A stretch of 64,000 bases of DNA from Nocardiopsis sp. TSRI0078 (GCF_001905145.1 NZ_LWLB01000023.1:1-64000), one strand, 5' to 3'; counted from the first letter of the stretch, positions 17,379 to 25,767 are shown. The notes: a model not told the origin generated them from the sequence alone. Program-made: numbers and translations.

Positions 17379-18142
17379 CACCGCGCTCCTTTCTTCAACG
17401 CAGAGGCCAGGGTGGCGTGCAGTTCCACGAACCGCGGCCGCACCTTGGTCTCGTCGGATTCGCGCGGTCGCTCGAGGTCGACCTGCTGGTCGAGCAGGAC
17501 GGTGCCCAGCGGGCCCAGGACGACGACGCGGTCGCCGAGCATGAGGGCTTCCTCGATGTCGTGGGTGACGAAGACGATGGTGTGCCCGGTCGTCTTCCAC
17601 AGCCGCGCCAGCTCGCGCTGGAGTTCGGCGCGCAGCTGGGCGTCCAGGGCGCCGAAGGGCTCGTCCATCAGGATGGTCTCGGCGCCGTTGGCCAGCATGC
17701 GGGCCAGGCTGGCGCGGCGCCGCATGCCGCCGGAGAGCTCGCGCGGGTAGCTGTCGGCGAACTCGGCCAGGCCGACCGTGGAGATAAGCTCGCGTGCCTT
17801 GGCCTCGCGCTCGGCCTTGTCGACGCCGGCGATCTCCATGGGCATCTCGACGTTGCGCTGCACGCTGCGCCACGGCATCAGCGTGTCGGTCTGGGTGAGG
17901 TAGCCGATGTCGGGGGTGGGCCCGCTGTGCGGGCTGCCCCGGTGCAGCACCCGGCCCGAGGTGGGCTTGGAGAGTCCGGAGAGCAGGTTCAGCATCGTGG
18001 ACTTGCCGCAGCCGGACCGGCCCAGGATGGTGACGAAGGTGCCCTCTTCGATGCTGAGGTTGAAGTCGCGCAGGGCCACCGTGGCGACGTCGTCGCGCTG
18101 GAACTCCTTGGTGAGGTGTTCGATCTCCAGGACGACGCTCAT
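17378..18142 (-). CDS. ABC transporter ATP-binding protein (NitT/TauT type)
   Basis: A 254-aa ATPase with Walker A GRSGCGKST, Q-loop YLTQTD, signature LSGGM, Walker B TILMDEP and the switch His in FVTHD. The residue order and length match SsuB/TauB-like importers. Its ATG overlaps the stop of the DUF6282 gene (ATGA) and its stop overlaps the permease start, so the three are translated as one block. It energises import of the substrate of this locus. Confidence 0.92.
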   Translation of the reverse strand: MSVVLEIEHLTKEFQRDDVATVALRDFNLSIEEGTFVTILGRSGCGKSTMLNLLSGLSKPTSGRVLHRGSPHSGPTPDIGYLTQTDTLMPWRSVQRNVEMPMEIAGVDKAEREAKARELISTVGLAEFADSYPRELSGGMRRRASLARMLANGAETILMDEPFGALDAQLRAELQRELARLWKTTGHTIVFVTHDIEEALMLGDRVVVLGPLGTVLLDQQVDLERPRESDETKVRPRFVELHATLASALKKGAR

Positions 18143-19107
18143 GAGGCGACCGCCTGCGCCTCGTGGTGGGCCCGAGGTGCCTCGGGGAGCGGGGCCGCTC
18201 CCGCGAGCCATCGGGAATTGTGCACCACCATCAGGCGCACCTCCTCGTCGGTGAAGCCGTTGTCGAGGAGGACGTCGGCGGCCAGCGCGAGCCCGTCCTC
18301 CACCGGCGGGTTGAAGGGCTGCCCCAGGTCGGAGCTGATGACGGAGGACTCCGGGCCCGCCGCCCTGATGTTGTCCAGCCACACCTGCCAGGAGACCTTG
18401 CCGGTCAGCGGGGTGGTGAGGCAGCGCTCGAGGTAGGCGCCGTGCTCGGCGAGCGTCTTCTGGTTCTCCGCGGGGATGCGCTGCGAGGTGAACTCGGGGT
18501 GGGTGACGACGATGCGTCGGACGCCGTGTTCGCGGGCGACCGCGATGACCTTCGCGGACTCGTCTCCGTGCAGGTGCCCGGTGGCCAGGGTCATGTCGTG
18601 CCTGGCGATGACGTCGAGGACCTGGCGGGTCGGAGCCGTGACCTCCCCGTCCTCGCCGAGCACGTCGACGGCGGGACTGTCGATCCCCGCCTCGCGCAGG
18701 TCCTCCTGGATCTGGGCCCACATGGGCGGCGTGGCGCCCTCGGGGGTCTCCTCCAGGCAGCTGCGCTGGTTGTCGCTGTCCACGGTCGGGAGCCAGACGA
18801 ACCGGGCGCCGCCGCGTGCGGCGATCTCGACCGCGACGGGGTTGAGTCCGCCCACCGAGGCGTTGAGCGTGATGGCGCCGAGCACGTCGACGTCCGGGTG
18901 GACGCTGCGGACGACCTCGGCGCGTTCGGTCGTGGGCGTGTAGTGGGACTTGAGCACGAAGCCCGCCATGCCGTGCTCGAGGAAGCGCGGGGCGAGTTCG
19001 AGGTCGCTCACCCTGCGCTTCATCACATCGGGAGCGATGTGGACGTGGATGTCGTAGGCGCCCCGGACGAGCTCGCGGGCGTGTGCGCTGGGTACCTGGT
19101 GTTTCAT
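18139..19107 (-). CDS. DUF6282 family amidohydrolase-like protein
   Basis: A 322-aa protein with a full set of amidohydrolase-superfamily metal ligands: HVH (H21, H23), a Lys in VLKSHYTPT (K53, with H55), GHLHGDE (H178, H180), VTHPEFT (H203) and SSDLGQP (D260). I assign it to DUF6282, which has no established reaction to my knowledge. It is the first gene of the operon that continues into the ABC importer and the 4-oxalomesaconate genes. In known pathways 4-oxalomesaconate is made by the amidohydrolase LigI from 2-pyrone-4,6-dicarboxylate, so this protein is a good candidate for an analogous ring or lactone hydrolase. That function is inference. The candidate GntR operator at 19140-19151 lies 33 bp upstream. 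Confidence 0.75.
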   Translation of the reverse strand: MKHQVPSAHARELVRGAYDIHVHIAPDVMKRRVSDLELAPRFLEHGMAGFVLKSHYTPTTERAEVVRSVHPDVDVLGAITLNASVGGLNPVAVEIAARGGARFVWLPTVDSDNQRSCLEETPEGATPPMWAQIQEDLREAGIDSPAVDVLGEDGEVTAPTRQVLDVIARHDMTLATGHLHGDESAKVIAVAREHGVRRIVVTHPEFTSQRIPAENQKTLAEHGAYLERCLTTPLTGKVSWQVWLDNIRAAGPESSVISSDLGQPFNPPVEDGLALAADVLLDNGFTDEEVRLMVVHNSRWLAGAAPLPEAPRAHHEAQAVAS

Positions 19108-19139
19108 GCCGCCCCTTCGCTAACAAACTGGTGAGCGAC

Positions 19140-19151
19140 ATTGTTAACGAT
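19140..19151. promoter_or_regulatory. Candidate FadR-type GntR operator for the catabolic operon
   Basis: ATTGTTAACGAT is a near-perfect inverted repeat (ATTGT-TA-ACGAT) fitting the T-GT-N-AC-A pattern of FCD-type GntR proteins. It sits just upstream of the DUF6282 gene and matches the site at 19973-19984 beside the regulator. Confidence 0.6.
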
Positions 19152-19263
19152 CTTGGTGACAACAGTCAAGACCCAGGTCACATCCCTCAGGGCCCAGATC
19201 ACATCCGTGCACGATGCGACGCCTCTGCGCGCCGACCACCGGAGGGAGGTCGGCGCCGACCAC

Positions 19264-19941
19264 TCATCCCCGCTGGGCGAAGTAGTCCCGCGTGGCCTCG
19301 TACACACTGTTCAGATGCGCCCGCATGGCCTCCGACGCACGCTCCGGATCCTTGGCGCAGACCGCCTCCACGATCTCCAGGTGCTCGGGCAGCGACGTGG
19401 TCGGGCGGTTCGGCTGCATGGCCAGCCGGATGCGGTACCTGACGTTCTGGGCGCGCAGGCGCTTGACGACATCGGGCGCGACCTTGGCGCCGCTGATGTC
19501 CATCACCTCCTGGTGCAGATCGCGGTTGGCCTGCGCGTAGGCCTCACCGTCGCCCGCGTTCACAGCCTCTCTCATCACCTCGCCGATGGCGCGCAGCCGC
19601 GCCACGCCGCCCTCGTCGATGCGCTCGGCCGCGCGCGCCGCGCACAGCGACTCCAGGGCCGCGCGCACCTCCACGATCTCCAGCGCCTCGTCCAGGTCGA
19701 CCGCACGCACGCGAGCACCGCGGTTGCGCACCTTTTCCACCAGACCCTCCACCGTGAGCGCCGCCAGGGCCGCGCGCACCGCGCCCCGGCTGGCGTCGAA
19801 CATCTCGATGAGGTCCGTCTCCACGAGCCGCTGCCGGGGCGCGAACTCGCCGGCGACGATGGCCTGTCGGAGCCGTGACGTCACACGCTCGGCATCGCTG
19901 ACGCCGCGGCTCGTGTCCCGGCTCACTGCCTCCTGGGTCAT
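19264..19941 (-). CDS. GntR-family regulator, FadR/FCD subfamily
   Basis: A 225-aa regulator. Residues 15-75 form the winged helix (VTSRLRQAIVAGEFAPRQRLVETDLIEMFDASRGAVRAALAAL) and the C-terminal two thirds is an all-helical FCD ligand domain with metal-binding His in DLHQEVMD and LPEHLEIVEAV, where organic acids usually bind. I chose ATG 19941 over three upstream ATGs because AAAGGAAG precedes it. It is divergent from the DUF1932 dehydrogenase and lies directly upstream of the DUF6282-ABC-lig operon. Two matching palindromes in the two promoter regions suggest it represses both units until a carboxylate inducer binds. Confidence 0.88.
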   Translation of the reverse strand: MTQEAVSRDTSRGVSDAERVTSRLRQAIVAGEFAPRQRLVETDLIEMFDASRGAVRAALAALTVEGLVEKVRNRGARVRAVDLDEALEIVEVRAALESLCAARAAERIDEGGVARLRAIGEVMREAVNAGDGEAYAQANRDLHQEVMDISGAKVAPDVVKRLRAQNVRYRIRLAMQPNRPTTSLPEHLEIVEAVCAKDPERASEAMRAHLNSVYEATRDYFAQRG

Positions 19942-19972
19942 GGTCTTCCTTTCGCTCATCTTGGTATGCATT

Positions 19973-19984
19973 ATTGTAAACAAT
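19973..19984. promoter_or_regulatory. Candidate FadR-type GntR operator in divergent promoter
   Basis: ATTGTAAACAAT is an inverted repeat with 5-bp arms and a 2-bp centre. It lies between the divergent gntR (start 19941) and dehydrogenase (start 20024) genes. A further half site, TTGTTCACA, follows at once. Confidence 0.65.
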
Positions 19985-20023
19985 GTTGTTCACATCAGGG
20001 TGGAACTCGCTACGGAGGGCGCG

Positions 20024-20788
20024 ATGACCGTCATCACAATGATCGGCCTGGGCGAAGCCGGCCGGCTCATCGGCGAAGGGCTGGCGCGGGCCGGCGCCCG
20101 GGTCCAGGGCCACGACCCCTTCGTCGCGTTGTCCGACACGCCCATCGTGCAGCGTTCCGTGCTGGACGATGCGCTCACCGGCGCGGAGGTCGTCATCAGC
20201 CTCGTCGGTCCCGCCGCCGCGCAGAAGGTGGCCGCCGACGTCCTTCCCCTGCTGCCCGCATCGGCTGTCTACGCGGACCTGAACACCCTCTCCCCCGGTG
20301 AGAAGAGCGCGATCGGTGCGCTGGCCGCCGGTTCCGGGGTTCCCTTCGCCGACGTCGCGGTCATGGCCCCCGTCCCGCGGGCGGGCAGCCGCACGCCGCT
20401 GCTCGCGGCCGGGAGCGGAGCCGAGGCCTTCGTCGAGGCACTCTCGCCCTTGGGCACGCCCGTTCGCGCGGTCTCCTCCGACGCCGGTGACGCCGCGGCC
20501 AGGAAACTGCTGCGCAGCGTGTTCATGAAGGGACTGGCCGCGCTCATCATCGAAGCGCTCGACGCCGCGTGCGCCGCCGGAGCCGAGGACGAGATCCGCG
20601 ACCAGATCGCCGCCGAGCTGGGTGAGAACGGCCGGGACCTGGTGGACCGGCTCGTGGAGGGCACCCGGCAGCATGCCGGGCGGCGCGTGCACGAAATGGA
20701 GGCGGTGGCGGCCTACCTGAACGAACTCGGCGTGGAGCACCCGGTCACCGAGGCCACGCTGTCACACCTGCGCCGGTTGAGCGCTTGA
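20024..20788 (+). CDS. NAD(P)-dependent dehydrogenase, 6PGDH-like with DUF1932 C-terminus
   Basis: A 254-aa protein. The N-terminal Rossmann motif IGLGEAGRLIGEGLARAG binds NAD(P); the middle reads VVISLVGPAAA and YADLNTLSP, as in beta-hydroxyacid dehydrogenases; the C-terminal RKLLRSVFMKGLAALIIEALDAA is the DUF1932 helical part. These enzymes resemble 6-phosphogluconate and 3-hydroxyisobutyrate dehydrogenases, but their substrates are mostly unknown. A GGAGGG ribosome site precedes ATG 20024. It is divergent from gntR and shares the candidate operator with it, so it likely oxidises an intermediate of the same pathway, upstream of 4-oxalomesaconate. The reaction is inference. Confidence 0.82.
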   Translation: MTVITMIGLGEAGRLIGEGLARAGARVQGHDPFVALSDTPIVQRSVLDDALTGAEVVISLVGPAAAQKVAADVLPLLPASAVYADLNTLSPGEKSAIGALAAGSGVPFADVAVMAPVPRAGSRTPLLAAGSGAEAFVEALSPLGTPVRAVSSDAGDAAARKLLRSVFMKGLAALIIEALDAACAAGAEDEIRDQIAAELGENGRDLVDRLVEGTRQHAGRRVHEMEAVAAYLNELGVEHPVTEATLSHLRRLSA

Positions 20789-20835
20789 CTTCCTCCTCCT
20801 CGTGAACGGGGAGGATTCCGACCAGACCTCGCGGC
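20789..20835 (-). repeat. Possible right-end scar of an IS200/IS605-type element
   Basis: Read on the minus strand this segment gives GGAATCCTCC, CCGTTCAC and GAGGAGGAAGTCAA, with a short hairpin. That resembles the terminal sequence that follows tnpB in actinobacterial IS605-type elements. No tnpA or tnpB coding sequence remains. It abuts the dehydrogenase stop codon. Confidence 0.3.
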
Positions 20836-21207
20836 CTGGCGGTGCGTTGAGTCGGCCGATGATGGTGCTCGTGCGAGTGATGCCGGTCACGTGTTCTCCC
20901 TCGTCGAAGCGGGTGTCGTGGGCACCACTTCACGAAGGAGGGTTTGCCGAGTCGGGCTGCCGATCGTCACGCTGAGGCAACGATCATCGTGGAGGGTTGC
21001 CAAGTTCTCGCAGCGCCTTCCACCTATTCGCGCAGATCAAAGCCCGGATGGAATCGACGAGGTCCTCGCGGAGCTCGGCGTGACCCTACGGGACCACCAC
21101 CGTCAGCGACGGGGCCTGGGCTACGCACCGTTTGGGCAGAACTGAACGGCGTCCGCTACGCATTCGACGCCCTGGGTGTGCCATCTCATGGCATCGGTTC
21201 ATCGCGG

Positions 21208-21453
21208 TCAGGCTTGGCGAGCGTAGGACGCGAGGCGATCGGCGAGAACGGTGACGAGGCCGCGCGGTTCATCGGGGCGCTCGATGACGAACGGCCGGTC
21301 GAGTGAGGCGAGTACTGGAGGCAACCAGTCGAGCCGCTCCGCCCGCAGCTCGACGCGCAGCCAGCGCTCGGTCGCCCGGTCCTGGCCTGCCGCGTGACCC
21401 CGCGCTCCGGCGCCTGACCGGATGACGCCGTCGACGTGGAGCGTGCCACTCAC
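21208..21453 (-). pseudogene. C-terminal remnant of a WYL-type (YafY-like) regulator
   Basis: An 81-aa frame whose end, LRVELRAERLDWLPPVLASLDRPFVIERPDEPRGLVTVLADRL, is very like the last 45 residues (WCX extension) of WYL-domain transcriptional regulators. The HTH and WYL core are absent upstream, where the frame has no family resemblance. I read it as a truncated leftover; a free-standing small protein is less likely. Confidence 0.5.
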
Positions 21454-21501
21454 GCCGCCCCGCTCCCGTGGACGTCAATGATGTGGCCGCGACCATTTCC
21501 G

Positions 21502-22260
21502 TCAGCGGTGGTTGACCTGTGTCGCCTTCTGGGCCGCTCGCCGCACGGTGTCGATCAACGGCGATCGATTGACGCGTAGTTCGTCCGGATGAACTGACAG
21601 GGCGATACACCCGGTCACGGTCCCCTCCGTACCGAGTACGGGCGCTGCCAGACAGGCCAGTCCGGGCCGGGCCTCCTCGACGTCCAGGGCGACTCCGAAG
21701 CGCCGGATCCGCCGCAGTTCCTCGTCGAGTCGGGTGACGGACGCGATCGTGTGCGGCGTGAACCGGCGCAGACCGGGCTCTTCCAGGTACCGGCGCCGGA
21801 TTTTCGGGCGCGCGGCCGCCAGCGCGATCTTGCCGTGGGCGTAGGCGTGGGTGCGCGGATCGATACCGACGCCGATATGAGGCCGCTCCGCTCCCTGGGC
21901 GGTGACGGTCCTGACATCCGCGATCACCAGGCCGTTTCCCTGGAAGGCCACATAGTTGGCCGAAGCACGGGTGGTGCGCTGCAGCCACGCCAGCAGCCCG
22001 ACGATGCCCTCGTCCAGATCCATCTGCCTCTGGAACGAGCGGTGCAGGGCGGGGACCCGGTAACCGAGTACGTAGCCGCCGTCTGTGCGTACCAGGTATC
22101 CCCGCTCGGTGAGCGGGGTCAGCAGGGTGTACACCGTGGACAGCGCGCAGCCGAGACTGCGGGCCAGTGCCTTGGCCGACACCGGCTCGGCCGCGTCAGC
22201 GACGAGTTCGAGGACCTCAAGGGTGCGCTCTGCTGCTCGCGGCCCGGTCTGACCGGGCAT
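21502..22260 (-). CDS. IclR-family transcriptional regulator
   Basis: A 252-aa regulator. The N-terminal winged helix covers about residues 10-70 (RTLEVLELVADAAEPVSAKALARSLGCALSTVYTLLTPLTERGYLVR). A GAF-like effector domain follows, ending with GCIALSVHPDELRVNRSPLIDTVRRAAQKA. The ATG follows GAGGAG. It is the third gene of a minus-strand run after the quinol-monooxygenase and metallo-hydrolase genes, so it probably controls that small operon. IclR proteins often answer to aromatic acids or their breakdown products; the effector here is unknown. Confidence 0.87.
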   Translation of the reverse strand: MPGQTGPRAAERTLEVLELVADAAEPVSAKALARSLGCALSTVYTLLTPLTERGYLVRTDGGYVLGYRVPALHRSFQRQMDLDEGIVGLLAWLQRTTRASANYVAFQGNGLVIADVRTVTAQGAERPHIGVGIDPRTHAYAHGKIALAAARPKIRRRYLEEPGLRRFTPHTIASVTRLDEELRRIRRFGVALDVEEARPGLACLAAPVLGTEGTVTGCIALSVHPDELRVNRSPLIDTVRRAAQKATQVNHR

Positions 22261-22317
22261 GGGCCCCGCTCCTCCTCACTCGTCGTGGTGCTGCGCCTGC
22301 GCCCGGGAGCGATTTGG

Positions 22318-22989
22318 CTACCAGCCCCGTTCCCGCCATTGCGGCAAGTGGGGCCGCTCCGTGCCCACCGTGGTGTCTGCGCCATGGCCAGGATATACCC
22401 AGGTGGCGTCGGGCAGCCGGTCGAATACCTTGGCTTCCACCCCGTCGAGGAGACTGGCGAAGGCGGCCGGGCCGTTGGAGGTGTTGCCTACGCCGCCGGG
22501 AAACAGGCAGTCCCCGGTGAAGAGGTGGGGGTGCCCTCGCGGATCGTCATAGACCAGGACGATGGAGCCTGGCGTGTGTCCCTCAAGGTGGTGAGCGACG
22601 AGCTCGATGTCGCCCAGGCGGATCCTGTCCCCGTCGTCGACGAGGACCTCGGTGGGTACCGGGATGCCTTCCGCATCGTACCTACCGGCGTATGTCCGCG
22701 CCCTGGTCGCGTCCACGACCGCGCCCAGCGCCTGCCAGTGGTCGTCGTGCCGGTGTGTGGTGGCCACCGCGGAAAGGCCGCGCTCACCTGCCAGTTCCAG
22801 GAGCGTCGGGGCCTCATCTGCGGCATCGATCAGCAGCTGCTGACCGGTGGCCCGGCAACGCAGCAGGTACGCGTTGTTGTTCATCGGGCCGACCGCGACC
22901 TTCGTGATGGTCGCGGCCGCCAGCTCGCGCACGGCCGGCGGTCCGCCGACCGTCACCGCTCCGCCGCGGTAGGTGTCGTCATGCTTCAC
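22318..22989 (-). CDS. MBL-fold metallo-hydrolase (glyoxalase II-like)
   Basis: A 223-aa metallo-beta-lactamase-fold enzyme with the dinuclear metal motif THRHDDHW, a second His in LEGHTPGSIVL, the bridging Asp in FTGDCLF and a final His in YPGHGADT. The N-terminal VGPMNNNAYLLRCRATGQQLLIDAAD is typical of glyoxalase II-like thioester hydrolases of actinobacteria. Its start lies within the end of the upstream monooxygenase gene (11-bp overlap), so the two are coupled. The substrate is unknown; a thiol adduct is the family-level guess. Confidence 0.87.
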   Translation of the reverse strand: MKHDDTYRGGAVTVGGPPAVRELAAATITKVAVGPMNNNAYLLRCRATGQQLLIDAADEAPTLLELAGERGLSAVATTHRHDDHWQALGAVVDATRARTYAGRYDAEGIPVPTEVLVDDGDRIRLGDIELVAHHLEGHTPGSIVLVYDDPRGHPHLFTGDCLFPGGVGNTSNGPAAFASLLDGVEAKVFDRLPDATWVYPGHGADTTVGTERPHLPQWRERGW

Positions 22990-23314
22990 GGGGAGAGACC
23001 TCCGTCATCAGGTCCCAGCCCTCGCGATCGGGCATCTCGACGCTGACGATCTGCGGGGTTGCGGCGACGGCGTACGACATGGCCTCCGTGCCCCGTGTGA
23101 AGTGCTCGGACTCCACGTGTTCACGACCCGCTTCGCCATCGCGGAAGGCCTCCACGAGAAGGAACTCGTTCGGGTTCTCCACGCTGCGGGACCACTCGAA
23201 GAACAGGTTGCCCGGTTCCCGGCGGGTGGCCCGGGTGAACTCATCGACAAGGTCCATCCAGTCCGCACTCCGCTCGGGACGGATGGAGAACTTCACGGTT
23301 ATGAAGATCATCAT
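22979..23314 (-). CDS. Putative quinol monooxygenase (ABM/YgiN-like)
   Basis: A 111-aa dimeric ferredoxin-like-fold protein: MMIFITVKFSIRPERSADWMDLVDEFTRATRREPGNLFFEWSRSVENPNEFLLVEAFRDGEAGREHVES. This is the standard layout of antibiotic biosynthesis monooxygenase domains such as YgiN, with the conserved EWSRS and HxxSxHF elements. I use the first of two adjacent ATGs at 23314, after GAAAGAG. The chemistry may be cofactor-free oxidation of a quinol. It is the first gene of the IclR-controlled three-gene operon, which looks like a detoxification unit for reactive quinones or aldehydes (inference). Confidence 0.83.
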   Translation of the reverse strand: MMIFITVKFSIRPERSADWMDLVDEFTRATRREPGNLFFEWSRSVENPNEFLLVEAFRDGEAGREHVESEHFTRGTEAMSYAVAATPQIVSVEMPDREGWDLMTEVSPREA

Positions 23315-23341
23315 GACTCTTTCGGCAGGTAGGACGTGCAA

Positions 23342-24471
23342 GAGCGTTGTTCAGCTCCTTCAACTCTGCCCCACCACCACCCTCTGGCCGCAATGTCCGG
23401 CACTGCGATTCCATCCATGCTGGAAATGAGAGCTCCCCACCAGCTGCAGAGGGCGTTCTCCGGGCTGCCATGACCCATGCACGAGCATGCGAAGACACCG
23501 GGCCTCAAGCATGCTGATCGCCTTGCCGATGACATCAGCGGACGCGGCCCCGTCAGGTGGCCGACCGGCACGTCCGGTGACGCGCCCTCAGCATCCCTGT
23601 ACCGGAAGGGTGATGCGCTCTGCTCCTCATGTGTCCACGCGAGTGGAGCGGGGCCGCAGCCGCGATCCGGCCCCGGCGGCGCGAGGGCCGAAGACCTGCG
23701 GCTACGGGCGCGGCGCAGCGCCACCTCCCCTGCGGGCATCGCCTACGACGTCTTCTCCTACCCGGCCGGGACCTCGGGAAGAACTCCTGCAGGTTGCGGA
23801 TCCGACAACTCGGGAGTCATCGCAACCGCGCTACTGCACGGCCCGGAAAAGACAGCGCTGCGGCTCGCGACCAGGCCGATGAGCCCGTCTCGGGTTCGTC
23901 GGACTCGCGTAGCGTCAGTGTCCCGGTCCTGGACCATCCGGCGGTACAGGTAGAGGGCGACCGGGTCGTCGTCAAGGAGATCACCGAACCGGTCGGCGAA
24001 TCCCGGGGCCTCGTTGCCTGGCCCAAGACGATGCGTCCCAACCGCCGGGCACAGGTGTTCGTGGAGTTCTGCCTCGAGCGCAGGGAAGCGCGTCCACGGT
24101 AGCGAGAGGCACAGTGCGAACCGGCCGCCGGACGCGACCAGCGTGTCATCGCGTAACACCCGCAGGGACGTGGAGTCTTACGGGTCGGAACGGGGCGCCG
24201 GATACCTGCCTTCCGCGTACCGGGCTCCCGTGGCCCGACACCCGCTCGACGACGGTGTCGGAGCCCATCCCGAAACGTGTACGTGAGCACACGGAAACGG
24301 GTACAGGCCCCGGTTCACCAGGTGTTCCTCCTACCCGGGCTGAGGGCGGTCATGGGTGCGACCACGTCGTCCAGGGGAGGTGGCATGGATTCGCCGCCCG
24401 TCCAAGGGACGACAGTGCCGTCCGGGGCCCGAGGGGCACGCCGCGGTCACGGGTGTGTCCAGGCCGCGGGA
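23342..24471. other. 1.1-kb gap, only one weak candidate gene
   Basis: No gene on either strand has clear family resemblance. The only protein-like frame is at 23758-24159, minus strand. No tRNA, repeat or strong hairpin was noticed. Confidence 0.4.
23758..24159 (-). CDS. Hypothetical protein or gene remnant
   Basis: A 133-aa frame with a GTG start and no ribosome site. The central part (GRFALCLSLPWTRFPALEAELHEHL, then FADRFGDLLDDDPVALYLYRRMVQDRD) looks like folded protein, and its third positions are fairly GC-rich. I do not recognise a family. The lack of a start signal suggests the fragment of a larger decayed gene. Confidence 0.25.
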   Translation of the reverse strand: MLRDDTLVASGGRFALCLSLPWTRFPALEAELHEHLCPAVGTHRLGPGNEAPGFADRFGDLLDDDPVALYLYRRMVQDRDTDATRVRRTRDGLIGLVASRSAVFSGPCSSAVAMTPELSDPQPAGVLPEVPAG

Positions 24472-25767
24472 TCAGCCGTCTTCGGGCGGACCGCCTTCAG
24501 GGGCGCCGGACGGGGGTTCACCGTCGCCGGGGCCGCCGGAGGGAGCGCCGCCGCCGGGGCCGCCCATGCCGGATGCTTCCTGTTGGGTGACGCTGCCGGC
24601 GTAGTCGTTGGTCGGGTCGCGGTAGATGGTGTGGACGTGCCCCCATCCCGACGTGGTGTACCCGTCCACGTCGGCGCCCGCCGAGCCCTGCTGGTTGGAG
24701 AACTCGACGTAGGCGTTCGGGCCGGAGATCTGGAAGTGGATGCCCTCGCCCTGGGTCATGTCGTACTCGGTCGCCCCGGACCAGTTCACGTAGGTCTCGT
24801 CGAGCGTCGCCTCGATCTCGGCCAGGGCCTCGGCCGTGGTCTCCTCGTCCGCCAGGCCCACCCAGTTCGCGACCACGTCGAGCAGCAGCTGCTTCTGCTC
24901 GTCGGTCAGGTCCGCTCCGGCGATTCCGGTCCCCGTCGGGTAGGAGCAGGTGCCGCCAGGCGCGCAGGTGAGGTTCGCGACCTCCGAGCCCTGGTACAGC
25001 TCGGCCTTCTGCTCGTCGGTCAGGCTGTCGTAGAAGGCGAAGGCCGACTCGTACATGCCCGCGAGCGGCTCGACCTCGTTGCCCTCGTCGTCGGTGTAGA
25101 CGGCGGGTTGGAGGCCCAGGTGCGTGGGCGCGAACGTGATCGAGTCGTCGGTACCGTCCAGCGTGGCGTTCAGCCCGAGGTGGTGGCCGCCGAACTGGAG
25201 CTGCCACGCGCCGGAGTCGGACGGGTCGCCGAAGAAGGCGATGTAGTACTGGCCCAGCGAGTCCTCGGTGCTGGAGCTGTTCTCCAGGAGGAACTCGTCA
25301 CCGCCCATGATGCCGGTGGCGGTCTCATAGCCCTCTTCGCTCAGCAACGCTTCGAGGACCTTCATCGCCGCGGCCCTCTGCTCCTCGTCCAGGTCCTCCA
25401 GGTTCAGTCCGGCCCGGTCGACGAAGGTGACCGGGAAGTTCGACCATGACGTGGTCTTGGACTCGTCGTCGTAGGAGTAGAGCAGCTGTTCGCGCTGCTC
25501 GTCTGACAGCGTCGCCATGAACGCCTCCGCTGCGGAGGCGGTGTCCGTGATCGTCTCCTCGGTCGTCGTGGACGACGTGTCCCCGGAGTCGGCCGTCTCC
25601 GAGGCCGACGATGTCGCGATGGACGATTCCGAGGCGGTGGTGCCCGCGGTGGCGCACCCGCTGAGCAGGAACAGCGCCAGCAGCAACGCCGTCACGACCC
25701 CTGCTGCCTTGGTGCGTTTTGGCCGGTGCCAGCCGCTCGCGGTCCTCTGGTCGATGGTGTTCGTCAT
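24472..25767 (-). CDS. DUF3500 domain lipoprotein
   Basis: A 431-aa exported protein. The signal peptide ends at LFLLSGCATAG, giving a lipidated Cys near residue 35; a Ser/Thr linker follows. From about residue 75 it is a DUF3500 protein: FMATLSDEQREQLLYSYDDES, LEDLDEEQRAAAMKVLEALLSEEGYE, QLQFGGHHLGLNATL, ITFAPTHLGLQPAVY and GVHFQISGP-like IHFQISGP. The tail is Gly/Pro/Ser-rich and acidic (about 40 residues). The reaction is not established; conserved His residues (GGHHL) suggest a metal or substrate site. It stands alone; no operon partners are visible. Confidence 0.82.
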   Translation of the reverse strand: MTNTIDQRTASGWHRPKRTKAAGVVTALLLALFLLSGCATAGTTASESSIATSSASETADSGDTSSTTTEETITDTASAAEAFMATLSDEQREQLLYSYDDESKTTSWSNFPVTFVDRAGLNLEDLDEEQRAAAMKVLEALLSEEGYETATGIMGGDEFLLENSSSTEDSLGQYYIAFFGDPSDSGAWQLQFGGHHLGLNATLDGTDDSITFAPTHLGLQPAVYTDDEGNEVEPLAGMYESAFAFYDSLTDEQKAELYQGSEVANLTCAPGGTCSYPTGTGIAGADLTDEQKQLLLDVVANWVGLADEETTAEALAEIEATLDETYVNWSGATEYDMTQGEGIHFQISGPNAYVEFSNQQGSAGADVDGYTTSGWGHVHTIYRDPTNDYAGSVTQQEASGMGGPGGGAPSGGPGDGEPPSGAPEGGPPEDG

